Assembly: GCF_950023065.1 (NCBI RefSeq)
Contig: NC_088677.1
Span: 47,012,555 to 47,076,554, forward strand
DNA: 64,000 nt
DNA from: Planococcus citri
Lineage: Eukaryota > Arthropoda > Insecta > Hemiptera > Pseudococcidae
Direction of reading: 5' to 3'
In this document: one piece after another, positions 1 through 11,925 of the stretch
How the letters are laid out: the number at the start of each line of letters is the position of its first letter
How positions within the stretch are numbered: position 1 is the first letter of the stretch
Made by a program: the position numbers and the translations under genes
The notes under the pieces: model-generated
What the model was told of the DNA's origin: nothing
Seen by the model: only the letters and a program-made list of their open reading frames with translations
Databases searched by the model: none

Positions 1-505
1 CTTTCACATTCCAAGGTTTCAATAAATGCTGAACTCTAGCACTGACGTGAGTACAAATATTATAAAGAGGTTCTTTCGGATACGGTGGTAATCCGTTATC
101 AGTTCCATCTATTTCTTGGATAAAATTTCCGTATACTCTTTTGTAAACATAATCGATCAATTTACCATCATTCGATTGCACTATTTTTTCTATAATTTTT
201 CTGCCAAAATGATGATATATTAAACCCGCGCTGCTGAGTTTCACAGTAGTTTTCACGATGGAGGATAGCGTACTCATCGAATGGTTGAAACTTCTTTGAT
301 GATGATCGAAACGAAACTTCTCGGGATTATATTCGCCACCGACATCAATAACAATATCACAAGTGTTGAGAATTTCTTGATTACGCGATCGTACAATGGT
401 CGCATGAGGATATAATGTCTTCAGTAGGAAACATCCGAGAGCTTCGTCACAATGAAATACTCCGTCGTGCGTTCCAATAACACATTTTGAGGCAAAATCA
501 GACAT
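1..505 (-). CDS. MYG1: MYG1-like exonuclease, 5' part (partial)
   Basis: The reverse strand reads open from an ATG at 505 to the window edge, so only the N-terminal ~168 residues are present. Visible motifs are GTHDGVFHCDEALGCFLL near the start and VDVGGEYNPEKFRFDHHQRS about 60 residues in. Both are hallmarks of the MYG1 family (UPF0160, DHH-like), including its conserved HCDEA and DHHQ metal/catalytic residues. Known MYG1 proteins are 3'-5' RNA exonucleases of nucleus and mitochondria that process RNA and coordinate organelle translation. The start follows from homology, as GTHDG normally lies shortly after the N-terminus. No intron interrupts the part seen. The gene is head-to-head with the RAD51C-like exons to the right. 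Identification is strong; whether the rest is intact cannot be judged here. Confidence 0.93.
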   Translation of the reverse strand, partial: MSDFASKCVIGTHDGVFHCDEALGCFLLKTLYPHATIVRSRNQEILNTCDIVIDVGGEYNPEKFRFDHHQRSFNHSMSTLSSIVKTTVKLSSAGLIYHHFGRKIIEKIVQSNDGKLIDYVYKRVYGNFIQEIDGTDNGLPPYPKEPLYNICTHVSARVQHLLKPWNVK

Positions 506-1850
506 TTTACGACTCGAGTGAAAATAGTGGTGATAACTCAATTTGAAAGTTCTTGAACCACAAAAATTAGGCAGAGTTTTGATAATACACCTCATATCAC
601 GTAACAACTGATTTTCGAATCACAAATGTCAACATTTTACCTGTTTTTTCAATTGAATTTTCTGTTAATTAAGCTGCAATTTTTTCAAAATAAATTACCA
701 TACCATAAAACACAATCACGTGTTTCGCACTTCGGTTCTCGGTGTTTACGTTTGTTTTACGACCATTTTAGACAAGCAGAAAATTATACGCGGAAAGAGC
801 AAAATGAAATTTGTTCGGATTGGAATTTACGGATCAATACCTTCGTTATTACAAATTACGACACTTTACGAAAAAATTGAAAAATCGTCATATATTTTTA
901 ATTTTTTTTTTTCAAATATGAATGAAATAGTCGACGGAAACAGTCCAAATAGATTATTCTTTTTTTATAATATACATACCTATAATATGTATCACTGATT
1001 AAATAAACATAGGTACAAACGTAATGATTGAGGTGAGATTTGAGAATGTGATGAAATAATTATTATTTTGAATTTTTGAATACGGACTACCGAATACCTA
1101 CATATTATATGTATTTTGCAATATGCATTTGCATGTTGCATTTTACAAAAAATCGACTTTGATTTGGACTTCAATAATTAATTCCCACAACTCCACCCGT
1201 CCACCGATTTTTTTTCCTCTTCCAAGTGCTAATCTGCTCTGCTTCAATCAGAGCTGTTACTACACCGTATTTCGAGTTGTGGAACAGTGGAAGTAGACAA
1301 TGAGCATTGGGCATAGATCAATATCATAGATGACAATGACATAGAAAATGTCATTTGACTCATTTGAGGAATTAGGTTACCTTCACTTTCACGTGTGCTA
1401 TATGAAACAATTTTTTTTAAAAGCAACTTCGAAACAAAAAATACCTGAATACATTATGAAAGCCCCTTTTATAATGACCGTAGAAAGCTAGGGTTTACGC
1501 CTTTACGAAAAAAACATAGACAAAATTTCAACGTACTTTTTTTACGGTAGCTGTTTGCGAATATTACGGGGAAGAAAGGGCTGAGGACTACGGAGCAGCA
1601 ACTGAGCAACATAACATTGATTGTGCATCTCATTCTCGAATCGAATTAAATGTATCAAAATATTGTGATTTGAGTGACAAAAAAATAAAAATGAGAAGTT
1701 GAACGAAGGTATTCCCATTCCGAGCGTACCATATCAGAACAAACTTGCTCTTTTCGCGTGTAATTTGCTGCTAAAACTTTGATTTTTTATTTTTTTTCAT
1801 ATTTTTTTATTTTGAATTTTCGATCTTGTTTCTACATATTTTATTTTCAG
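506..1850. other. Intergenic between MYG1 and RAD51C-like exons
   Basis: AT-rich spacer of about 1.3 kb that should hold the MYG1 5' UTR and promoter. I looked here for upstream RAD51C-like exons (Walker A, Walker B) and found none. A frame of about 65 codons (roughly 1530-1695, +) encodes a composition-normal peptide that I do not recognise, and I did not call it. Confidence 0.6.
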
Positions 1851-2171
1851 GTCGTTATCACAAATGAATTAACAACGTGTATCTTGGATAATGGTGCTAC
1901 GGAAGTTACGCCGAGCTTGGGAGAAAGTTTTGCCCATATAATTCACAATCGTGTAATGCTGGGAAAACAGAAACGCGATGATTTTTATTCCGCCATAATG
2001 CAAAAAAGTTTTGAGTATTCTTCCGGTAGCGCTTATTTTCAGGTATGTATGGTGGGATATATTTCATCTTACGTTAGTGAAAATAGGAGAAAACAATCAC
2101 CTGAACATTTGTATATTTTTTTAAAATCATAGATCTGCCAGGACGGTGTAAGAGATGTCCCAACGGAATAA
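1851..2171 (+). CDS. RAD51C-like recombinase, C-terminal exons only
   Basis: Two exons, 1851-2042 and 2133-2171, are joined by a GTATGT...TAG intron and preceded by a TTATTTTCAG acceptor. They encode 76 residues ending in a stop. The exon opens with VVITNELTT, then TPSLGESFAHII and a closing FQICQDGVRD. This is the last part of the RecA/RAD51 ATPase core in RAD51 paralogues, closest by memory to RAD51C (VLTNQMTT, PALGESWGH, FQI..QGFRD). RAD51C acts in homologous recombination as part of the BCDX2 and CX3 complexes. The Walker A and B exons are missing from the 1.3 kb upstream, where MYG1 lies on the other strand. Either the rest lies left of the window with MYG1 nested in an intron, or this is a detached fragment. 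An AATAAA lies about 90 bp after the stop, and the reading frame is intact. Confidence 0.72.
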
Positions 2172-3012
2172 CTAACCTCAGCTTGATTCGTGATTACGTT
2201 TTTTTATACATTTCAATTGAAGATTTAATTTAAGGCAGAGTAATTAAGAACTATTCTTTAATAAAAAAAAATAAATAAATTCATGATAACATAAAATATC
2301 GTAACAAAAAATAAGTATACAAAGTAAAAAGTGTTTAAAAACTGAAGTCTAACAATGAAGACATCTGGTTCTTTTGTGAAAAAAGATACCTACTTATACG
2401 TTTTGTGGCAATGAAAATTCAAATGTTCGAACTCAAACATACATATTATTAATCACTATAATAGGGAAATGTATTCATGAATTTTGTGGTATCAAGTGCA
2501 CTAAAACCACAACCTAATCAGTCTCGTTGTTCGTCATAGAAATAAATTATTCATCATCATTGAAAAATACCAAATTCAAAACTTTTAAAAACAATTCATA
2601 ATATGGAGGCTATTCGTATTATTATAATATGGTCTACGGGAATTTTTTCAATGAAAATAACAAATATGTAATTTGATTGGGTTCCATTCCATGTCGCTCT
2701 ATAGCTACTTATACAACAGAAGTTTCGTGTTTGCAAAAGATGTAGGTAAGTACGAACATAGGCATTTAAATATAAAAACAATAGTTTATCCGTACATTAA
2801 TGAACATATATATCGCATGCACTTCAATGATAGGCACATAACAGATTAAAATACAAAATACAAATATAATACACAGCACATGATGCGTCAAACCGTCAAA
2901 ATAAAGAAAATTGAGTCAACCAGGCGAGTTTGGTTTCATCGTCAAACTAAAAGCTGAAATACAAATACCTGCCAACTCGCTTTTGGAAAAATGGCTGATA
3001 CCACTTTTGGAA
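2172..3012. other. Convergent intergenic region
   Basis: This AT-rich stretch between the RAD51C-like stop and the annexin stop should contain both 3' UTRs. A probable polyadenylation signal (AATAAA, about 2260) serves the plus-strand exons. I see no further gene. Confidence 0.6.
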
Positions 3013-5591
3013 TTAAGAAACAATTTTCAGAAGTAACTTTCTGTAATCTCCGGATGTATCACCCTGTAACAAATTAAATTATATTTCGTAAATGCGATGC
3101 AAATCAATAAAATTTGTATAAAAGTTCAAACTAAATAATGATTACCTCGATCCATTTTTCCAAACTTTTACCGTACATTTTTTCGAAGGCTACTTTTATA
3201 TCACCAAGGTCAATCTCGGAACGTGAAACTATTATTCGAATTAACGTTTTGTCATCCGTACCAATGCCTTTCATACTTTTATAAAGTCGTTCCGCGAAAA
3301 ATTCCACCTTACTTCTTATACATTTCGCTAAATTGAAGCAAACATCGCGTTATTAATAAATTACTTAGCTCAGCAAATTTTTTGAGCTAAACAAAGTACA
3401 TCTAAAAAATGCAGGAAAAATACCTAAAGCTTGCAGAGCTTTGCCAAGATCACCGGAAAATTCATTTTTAATCGATTGTTCAATATCACGTCCAGTTAGT
3501 TGCTCATATTCAGTGAATACTCGTCGGAGTTGTTGATAACTTCTCGTCACCAGAATACTATTGAATACGGATTCGTCCGTTCCCCATTTTTTTTCACCTT
3601 TAAGAAAAATTAGAAACTACATCATTTTTCATCTTGCACAATTTTTCTATCCAATATCCATTCAATCGAGTTGAAAATTACCAGCTTTATAAAGGGCTTC
3701 AGCATCTTGTTTAGCCGCCAATTCGTCAATAGTGGGGTCTTCACTTCTTCTTCCCTACGATAATAGTAGGTAAACATTCAAAGTAAAAATCATCAGTTAT
3801 AAAATGAAGAATTCTCACCATTGATAAAGAAACACATAATCTGCGAAAGTGACCAGATGTATCTCCTTTCAAATCTTTTTCCAGCGTGTTGTGGAATACT
3901 ATAATGGAAGGAAAATTAATTTCTTCACAAATTTTATAAAGTACCTATTTTATTTGAACTCTAGCCAGTTTCTTACATGTTTCGTAAAATTGGGCCACTG
4001 TTTGAATACCATAATTACTCAAGGTGCATAAAATTTCTATGATTGTATCTTCATCAGTGCCAATTCCGCTCATTGCGTTATGCAATTCTTTAGCATAATA
4101 TTCAGGTAGTGGTGTCATCAATGCAACAACGAGATCTTCAAACTTGCCACTGAGTTCACTTTTTAAATCTTTGATCAAGTCCTGAATAGGAAAATGAAAA
4201 AATTGAAGGAAATTAAAATATGAATTGTATACCGGGTGTTCAAGAATAAGGGATGTTCGTGTTACCTAACAAAAAGAAGAGAAAATTCCCTGCATGAAAT
4301 TTGGAAAATTGAATAATCATTTGAGAAATGTGCGTTTGAGTGATGGTTTCGATGAAACACGGCACATTTTTTTCGATTGTTATTCAATTTTTCAATTATG
4401 ACTTGGAGAATTTTTTCCCCCAATTTGGCTTATCAAAACGCATCAAAACCCCTTATTCTGGGACACCCAGTAGACTATCGAATAATGATAAAATCAACAT
4501 AGGTAGGTAAGCTTTTTTAAATTCGCTAATTACATTTTCGGTGTATCCGTGTTATCGTATGCGAACCTACGTAATACCCATCAATTATGAAGATGTGTAA
4601 GCGGTATTAGCAGAATGTACTCATAGTACATACATCAATTATTGAGTAAAATGTTGTAGATATGAAGATAATTATGTTCAATTTATTACTTTACTTATCG
4701 AATTTCCAACCGGAAACGACTTGATGATATGTACCTTTTATCAACTTGGCAAATACTAAGTTCTCGACGAATCATTAAAAACATGTTGCTTTTTATTTTA
4801 CCCTTATTTTTCTTCAGAATAAAATTTCAATCGTTACATCTGGTGTGATGTAAACGTGGATGTGAAATTAATCCATCAAAAGTTAGCGGTTAAAAGCAGC
4901 TGGTGCGAAAATAGGTACCTACCAATGTTTCAATACAAACTAAACATTTAACAAATTCAACATTTTTCCAACTTCCAAGCAGCTGCCATGAAAGTGTAAT
5001 AAAAATGGTTGGGTTACCATTTGGCATACGTCTCGATTTGTAAATAGGTACATACATATAACGCGCATCATTTTACTCGTAATCTCGTTCAGTTACTATG
5101 AGATGCTTGCTGAAAGTACCAACCAACTAATATTTACTTTTCCAACTTGTAATTAATTTTTCAGCAATTTACTACACTTTAGCACGCATACTTATGTTCA
5201 CGGTATAACACGGGAACCGGTTTAGCTATAAGCGAGATGCAACATTTATATTATTACTTATTGAGAACATTATTCTACATTTTTCTTACTTTTCCAAACA
5301 AAGTTTTGTATCTGTCGATAATCTCTAAACGTTGTACCACTCCTCTAGCGCCTATAATGTCAATAATTGCTTGTTCGTCGGTACCTAATCCTTTCATAGC
5401 TTTCCTCAAAACTTCAGCATCAGCATTTGCATCAAAATTTTCTGCATTTTGCACAGTAGGCGTACACTAAACATATGTAGTTTTGTTAAAAATTTAGCAA
5501 GTATGTATGAATAAATTTTTTACAAATACCTAGGTAAAGTATTACAAAAAAAAGTGCTTACTTTCGTCGGGTAATATCTACTTCCGGACAT
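3013..5591 (-). CDS. AnxB9: Annexin, AnxB9-type (complete, 8 exons)
   Basis: Coding exons in transcript order are 5591-5562, 5466-5290, 4181-3977, 3898-3819, 3754-3682, 3597-3424, 3327-3146 and 3063-3013. All have GT/AG borders and join in frame to 972 nt, 323 residues. Annexins bind acidic phospholipid membranes in a calcium-dependent way; AnxB9 in flies is linked to spectrin and endosomal sorting. All four annexin repeats are visible: KGLGTDEQAIIDI, SGIGTDEDTIIEI, WGTDESVFNSIL and KGIGTDDKTLIRI. Each has the GxGTDE-type calcium loop, or a near version in repeat 3, with downstream acidic caps such as GDTSGHF and GDTSGDY. The N-terminus (MSGSRYYPTKCTPTV) matches the short AnxB9 head. Length is normal for the family. 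Intron 2 carries a TA-flanked MITE at 4232-4470. The gene is divergent from the transgelin gene 8.6 kb away. Confidence 0.95.
4232..4470. mobile_element. MITE with TA duplication in annexin intron 2
   Basis: This 239-bp element has imperfect ends: left CCGGGTGTTCAAGAATAAGG, right (reverse complement) CTGGGTGTCCCAGAATAAGG. It is flanked by TA on both sides (4230-4231 and 4471-4472). Size, ends and TA target fit a non-autonomous Tc1/mariner-type element. It has no coding capacity. Confidence 0.82.
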
Positions 5592-6985
5592 CTTGGCGGA
5601 TTAATTTCAATCAACAGGTATGTAAATGAGTAATCGATAAAGCGGTGAATGAAAAGTATGTAAAATTTAAAACAATGTGCGATTAACGAAGGAATTATAC
5701 TTAATCGATACTCATAAACGTACGTATTTAGTTGAGAATAAAATAACGTTATATAGAGTTCGACCTCAACACATAAGTAATCAATAACAAAACCGAAAAA
5801 CGTCACTGAATTATACTCATCTATATGTATCCGTAAACATGATTAATTTTTTCGTGGAAAGTGAAACTACTAACACTACTAACTAAAATTCCTTCTGTCT
5901 GCATGCAGTGTTAGTTTGTGATTGGCGTGGAACGTAGTTCTAATTTTATTTTCTAACCAAAGTTATACCTATTACCTACCATTTACCTTACCTACCATCG
6001 TAAAGTAATATTAGAAATTTTATCATTAATTTTTGTCAATTTTATGCCATGATGCCTGCTTAAAGAATATATAGGTGATCGTTAAAAATGACGAAAAAAA
6101 TATAATTCCTACCTATCTATTTAAAGTATTTCATATGGTATCACTGGATACGTTTAATTGCCAAGGTTCCTTTTTTAAGATAACATGTGTGATCGCTGTA
6201 CTGTTGCACCTACCTACTCGCACTATTATTGCGGTCATCATGTAAAAATCAACCTTGATGTATGTTATTACCTGTAAGTATATGTACTGTGTGAATTGAA
6301 TATTTAGGTATGGAATGAACAGTACTCACTTTCGGCCCCGAGGCCCGAATCCTAAGCTTGGAACTTTCTGAGTCGCAGGTTCGCAGCCCAAAAATGCTTA
6401 AGTGGGCACAGTGGTACATATGTATATGTACTATAATGTTCATTTACCTACCTATACCTAATCAGTCCTTAATATTTGTCCAACATCTCTTAAATAAGGT
6501 TCGTATTGATATTGCATTTTGGATAAAGAATTAAGTTTATATAGGTAAAATACTGATCTCAGCTAGATCAGATTTGCATGGTTCATTAGAAACAAAATTC
6601 AAATTCTTCAAATAGATTTACCTATACATATTTTATTAAACTATCCTCAGAATTCAACAATGATAATCAATGGGCAATGTTATCATTAAAAAAAATCAAC
6701 CCTTAATGGTTTTATAACGCAAATCTTGGCCTGATAACTACTAGTCGCTGGAAGTATTCAATCATTTCACGAAAAAAACGACTAGCATAGGTACCTAATA
6801 TTTTTCCACAAAGGTCAATGTACGTAATACGTATGTATGTAGTTAAATTAGCCCCGTGAGCACCCAAGCCCCAAGGAGCACCCCTACAGACGCCCCAAAA
6901 TAATTTTTGTATTAGAAATACATCAAATATCTACATGCCTATAATTATTCAAATGGTATTAGTATAGGTACCTAACTCGTGATTG
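5592..6985. other. Annexin upstream region
   Basis: This is the annexin promoter side and AT-rich intergenic DNA with dispersed TAGGTA/TACCTA motifs. I see no coding exon. A B-box-like stretch near 6370 is not part of a tRNA. Confidence 0.5.
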
Positions 6986-6993
6986 GTTTTACT

Positions 6994-7892
6994 TAGAGCT
7001 GGGATTTTATTTTATTGCTTTGCATATTTTTTTATAGACTAGAATGAAGTGCATATTTGATGAGATCTCCACGAATCATGAAATTTTCTAACTAATGAGC
7101 CCATCCAATGTCATTTTGCATATTTTGCATATTTTAGACCAAATTGCATGTTTTATCATATTTAAGAGAAATCCCTGCAGATTTCTGAATATTTCAGCAT
7201 TTTCTGGAATATTTTTGCATATCTAAGGAAATTTTTCAAAAATTGACATTTTCAAGACGTTTTTTGTTCAAAAAAATCACAACACTGCTAAAATGTCATC
7301 AAACATTTTTTTAAAATCGAAATATTGAAGCATTTTCATTTTTACTGGTGCAGTTTTTCAGATTTTCTCCTACAAACAGTTTTCAAAATCAAGCCTCACT
7401 GCCCCAGTGAACTAGAATGCTACAAATATGCTCCGACAGTTTTCAAAATCGAGCCAGTGAACTAGCATGCTACAAAATATGCTCCGATCGTGAGTTGCGA
7501 TTTTGAAGATCTTTCAATTTATTCAAGGTGGTAATCTCAGAATGCGTTAAATAATTTGCATACAATCCCCTCAAGTTGCTACTTTTTTTAGTGGAATTCT
7601 CCTATTTTTTTCTTTTGTTTCTCGATTTTATGAATTTTATGATGAATTTATTACTATAAAATGACTTTGTTTTGCCATTTTTTAAAGTATATTTTTTTAT
7701 CACTGCATTAATTTTGTTTTGAATTAACAGTTTTCACGTTTTTCAGCTTAGAAATCCTATTCAGGGGTATCTATGTCACTCAGACTGAAATTTTTGCATA
7801 CCTATTTTTTGTATATACTTATTTTGGATGAGAAAATTGCATAAAATATTGCATATTTTCATAATATTTCTGCATAAAAATCCCAGCTCTTA
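6994..7892. mobile_element. hAT-like non-autonomous element (899 bp)
   Basis: The left end is TAGAGCTGGGATTTTA and the right end, read inward, is TAAGAGCTGGGATTTT. The flanks are 8-bp near-duplicates, GTTTTACT (6986-6993) and GTTATACT (7893-7900). An 8-bp duplication with ends of this kind fits the hAT superfamily. The interior is AT-rich with many GCATATTTT motifs. An imperfect ~60-bp tandem duplication lies at about 7372-7490 (CAGTTTTCAAAATC ... GTGAACTAG ... GCTCCGA). There is no transposase frame. Confidence 0.78.
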
Positions 7893-7910
7893 GTTATACT
7901 CGTATGTGTA

Positions 7911-7990
7911 TATTTCATGTAGGTATATGTCACCAACCTACATATTTAACAAAAAACTTGGTGTGGGGTTCTCAATTATTTATGAGCACA
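7911..7990. repeat. Decayed half copy of the CAGGGTGC MITE family
   Basis: The stretch resembles the right half of the palindromic MITEs at 11708, 14771 and 15949: CACCAACCTACATATTTAAC, then AAAAACTT and a CTCAATTATTT end. It lacks clean termini. Match judged by eye only. Confidence 0.45.
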
Positions 7991-10900
7991 TTTCACAGGT
8001 AGGTAAGATGTTCCACGCGCTTCTACAATTTTAAAAAACGCATATCTACCTGTACTTACCTTTGAATATTTTTCAAGTACAGAAATTACGGGTAACTGAG
8101 AGTAAGAATTGAAAATGAAATGAATTCTTACAAAATGGCCCATAATTTGGGAGTTTGTGACCGAGAGTTATTTTTGGTTATTACGTTACAGAATAAACGG
8201 ATTTCAAGGTACAATACTGTTTGAAATCATTCGTTATCTTAAGTAGGCACTTGTATACTTATAGTTGATGTGAGTACCAATAGGGAGTCGATTATGAATT
8301 TCCGCTGATTGAAAAATGACAAATACTTGAGTTCAATTTCATGCAGTTGAGGATAAAGTATTTTTTTGGTAATGGCAACCTTGACATTCACTTTGTAACG
8401 GTTTGCTACAGAATTAAAATTAATCTTCACATGCTGCAAGGTGTTGCTAATTTCTCTAAAGGTAGATAATTTGCAACAAAAATTCGTACATTAAACCTCG
8501 ATAAGTTATAACAAAACTAAAGCGTAATGGAGTGGTTTTTGAAGCAAAAAATAAGAAGAATTTTTCAACTTCCTAATGACGGAAATTCTTTACGTCTGTG
8601 TGATTTCTTTGTTCTGCATTTATATAATGTTAAACCTAATCATGCTAGTACTCGAAAAATTTTAACGTGAACAAATGCGTTGCAAATTGCAATACTTACC
8701 TAACAAGATGAGAAATTTTCTTTTTTTTGTTCCACAGTCATGGTGATTGGTGAGACTTGAGTTGTCGTGAACCCATTTTCAAATATTGATTGTAGTAAAG
8801 TATAGCCAAGTAAAGAATCAATTTAGTATGAATCAAGAGATTGGGAATTATTAGAATTTGAAAGATGGCGCAAAAACATGACTTCAGTTTCCAAAAATAT
8901 ATGAACTGGTTGTTGAAAAAAGGCGTATTTCCACTATAGCCAGTTTTGAGAAAATAAATTTTAAAAAGAGTCATGCAGTATGAGTTTTTAATTCATCACT
9001 TCTCATCAACGATATACATTATACATATTGAAACAGTAAACACCTACCTTATACATATGTACAACATCCTTCAACAAAATTTTGACATCACATTCCCTAA
9101 CCACTTTTCCATAAAGGCAGCATGCTGACCTTATTAAAAATGTAAAATGAAGCCCTTTACAGCCCTTTACGCTAACGGATGGAATGAAAGCGAGATGCTT
9201 TGCAGGTGCGTCTAACCGAGAGCGTGATCCCATGCATTCAACTCATGGGCACCTAAAAAATTTTAATATTACATATTGAAAAAAATAAGATTTTGTATAG
9301 GCACCTACTAATAGATGTTTTTCAGTGGACCCATGCTTCCATACCTCACGTATAGTCATACTCATATCCTTACTGCCATTTCCTAGACAGACGTGTTTCG
9401 CTTTTTGCACTTGGAAGTTAAAACACTTACTAGCTTCATAGAAACACCTGCACAAAAATACATTTTCAATGTTTTATTGCAACAGAGGATAGTGCACAAA
9501 ACTGATTAGCAAAACAACAGCCACAACAGGTATTTGCGAGTAGGTACCTACAATAATTTCAAAACATTGAATTTTTAACTGCTTCCTGTAGATGAAGTCA
9601 GACCATTGAAGGAAGTTCAAGTTGAAGAACATGTGTCAATGGGGAAAATTATTCAGAAACTAGCACACCTACTTAAGTACGACAAAATGTCTACCCAGTA
9701 AACATAAACAAAACCTCTCTGATAATGAAAAGTAATGAAAAAAGAAGGTAAAAAATCACGAACGAATAATATTTTGCACGTTCAGAAATCACTAATCAAT
9801 GAACATTAGCTAACAGAATAATCGATTAGGCGCCTCTACCGTAGTACGTAGGTACCTATTATATGCAACAAAATAATGACTCATTCTTGCATATTAATTT
9901 GACGTAAACTTAGACTAATAGCAAGCACTTCACTTCGTCACTTCGAATGATTAGAATGCTTTATGGACCAAGTTGAAAGTTAACTAGAAAGCACTCGTGA
10001 CCTGGCATCAATCTTCATACGAGTAAGTTTCGAGCAACATTGAACACTCTTTCAACGGCCATTTCCTCCTTTTATGGTCTCGGAATCCGCAAAATTTTCA
10101 AAAATCATCCCTTCTGCGAATCCTGCGTTAAATACAAATTTGGAATAGTTATTTTAATATTCCATGTAGATGATTAGAGAAAGTTGTTATTCCCGTATAT
10201 AGTGTTCTTATTTACAAACTCTGTAATAAATAGGCCGCATAAGATCGATGTAACCTTCTCATTTAATCTATATAAGGTCATGATAATGTAAAATAGAAAT
10301 ATCTTGCTTCTAGGACAAATAATCTAACACCATAATCATTGATTATCTTTTCTATCAATATTTTTGCAACAAAAATATATGCCCTCAAACATTATCGAAA
10401 AAGTAAACGATGGGGCGGAAATTCTTATACAAATATGTATACGTGATACTTCAGTGAAAAGAAAGTATAACAAGATTTCAGTAAAACGTGTGATATGTCC
10501 TCTTGCTCTATAGGTGAAATATCTATTGATAATTCGATTACATATAGGTACACAGTTTGCGATTGCGAAATGAACGATTTTTCCACGAAAGAGGCGATAG
10601 CAAATTACCATTTTGGTGCCTGTTTCGTCGACTCTCAAGTAGACTTACTACATGGATTCTTATGTTGATTTTTCTTTCATATAGACCCAACTTATGAAGA
10701 TCATCTGATTTTTTCGAATATTGGTCTTCACAATTCATGAATTCAATTGCGAAAAAATTTTAATTACCTACCTATTGGATTATTCTCTTGATAAAAAGCT
10801 AAAATAAAAGCATACTTCTAACTTAATTAGTACCTATCTCCCTAAGCTTTCATTTTTTTACGAATCATTTAAATGTTCGGGTGCATTGAAAAAGTTAATT

Positions 10901-11707
10901 TGATAATAGGTAATTTTATCATTTGAGGAGTGAGGTAGATGACGGTAATTTATTCATCGCGAGGCTAGATATGCCTGTGTACTTACATTGCGAGGGAACA
11001 AATTTTATCGAGTCGAAAATCCAGCTAATATCTTCCTTCCTGTTGAAAATAGCTGAAATTCGTCGAACATTTCTTGATGTTTTTGTTTTAAAAATATATT
11101 AAGCATCCTACTTAAATACTCGTAAGTATCTATACCTATCAGCGAAATCCTATTTTTACAAAAGGCCTCGAGAGTAATTTTTAAAGAAGATTTCGGCAAA
11201 AAAATACATCTCTGTGATCCGTGTCAAAAAGATATTTTTCTAAAAGTCCGAAAATCTCCATGTGTGAGACGCTCTATCGTCGTCATTGTCAACCGGAATC
11301 CTCAAGAGTCAAGTTACCCGATGATGGATTCTTGGAAATATGAAATAAATTGGATACATGTACCTACAATTGGTATTTCGATGTAGTGACTATGTTGAAT
11401 ATTGCCTTATACACTATACCTACAGAATTATACGAAAACCAATAAAACAGATGAAACAGATGTTAGACGGTACATGTGGATATACCTACAGTTGCTAAAA
11501 CAAGAAGAGTTATTTAAACTTACATGACAACTGTTTCTGGAGAAGGTCAATAGGACATCCTTGAGATCATTCGAACTTTGAATAATGTATTGATGATTCG
11601 AAACACGTATGGCACAAATTTATTTTATGAGAAATACATATATACTTATTTTTAATAAAACTAATAATGCAAGTAGGGTAAATAAGTCAGTAAGTGTACG
11701 AAGTGTA
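7991..11707. other. Intergenic, no gene seen
   Basis: AT-rich DNA with short open frames that show no codon structure, no splice-bounded exons and no family motif that I recognise. TAGGTACCTA palindromes recur here. Confidence 0.5.
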
Positions 11708-11925
11708 CAGGGTGCGCAGAAATATGGAGTAGGTACCCGCCAAAAAAGTTTTGTGTTAAATGTTTCGGTTGGTCACAGTTGATAATACATACGTAATACT
11801 TAATAATGATAGCACATGATTGATGATAACATTCCACCGCGATCATACGCATCTATTTCATGTTACCAACCTATATTTTTAACGAAAAACTTTCTGCGAG
11901 GTACTCAATATTTCTGCGCACCCTG
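11708..11925. mobile_element. CAGGGTGC-end palindromic MITE, copy 1
   Basis: A 218-bp inverted-repeat element beginning CAGGGTGCGCAGAAATAT and ending ATTTCTGCGCACCCTG. It is preceded by TA; the right TA is mutated to TG. It is the more diverged member of a family whose other two copies (14771 and 15949) lie in the transgelin intron. Confidence 0.85.

Noticed and set aside
720..998. 92-codon open frame (+) upstream of the RAD51C-like exons
   Set aside because: No RecA motifs, runs through T-rich DNA, no splice-site support toward 1851.
6330..6390. B-box-like GCAGGTTCGCAGCCC, possible tRNA or tRNA-derived SINE
   Set aside because: No A box at the right distance and no cloverleaf could be drawn; no A-tail or target duplication seen.
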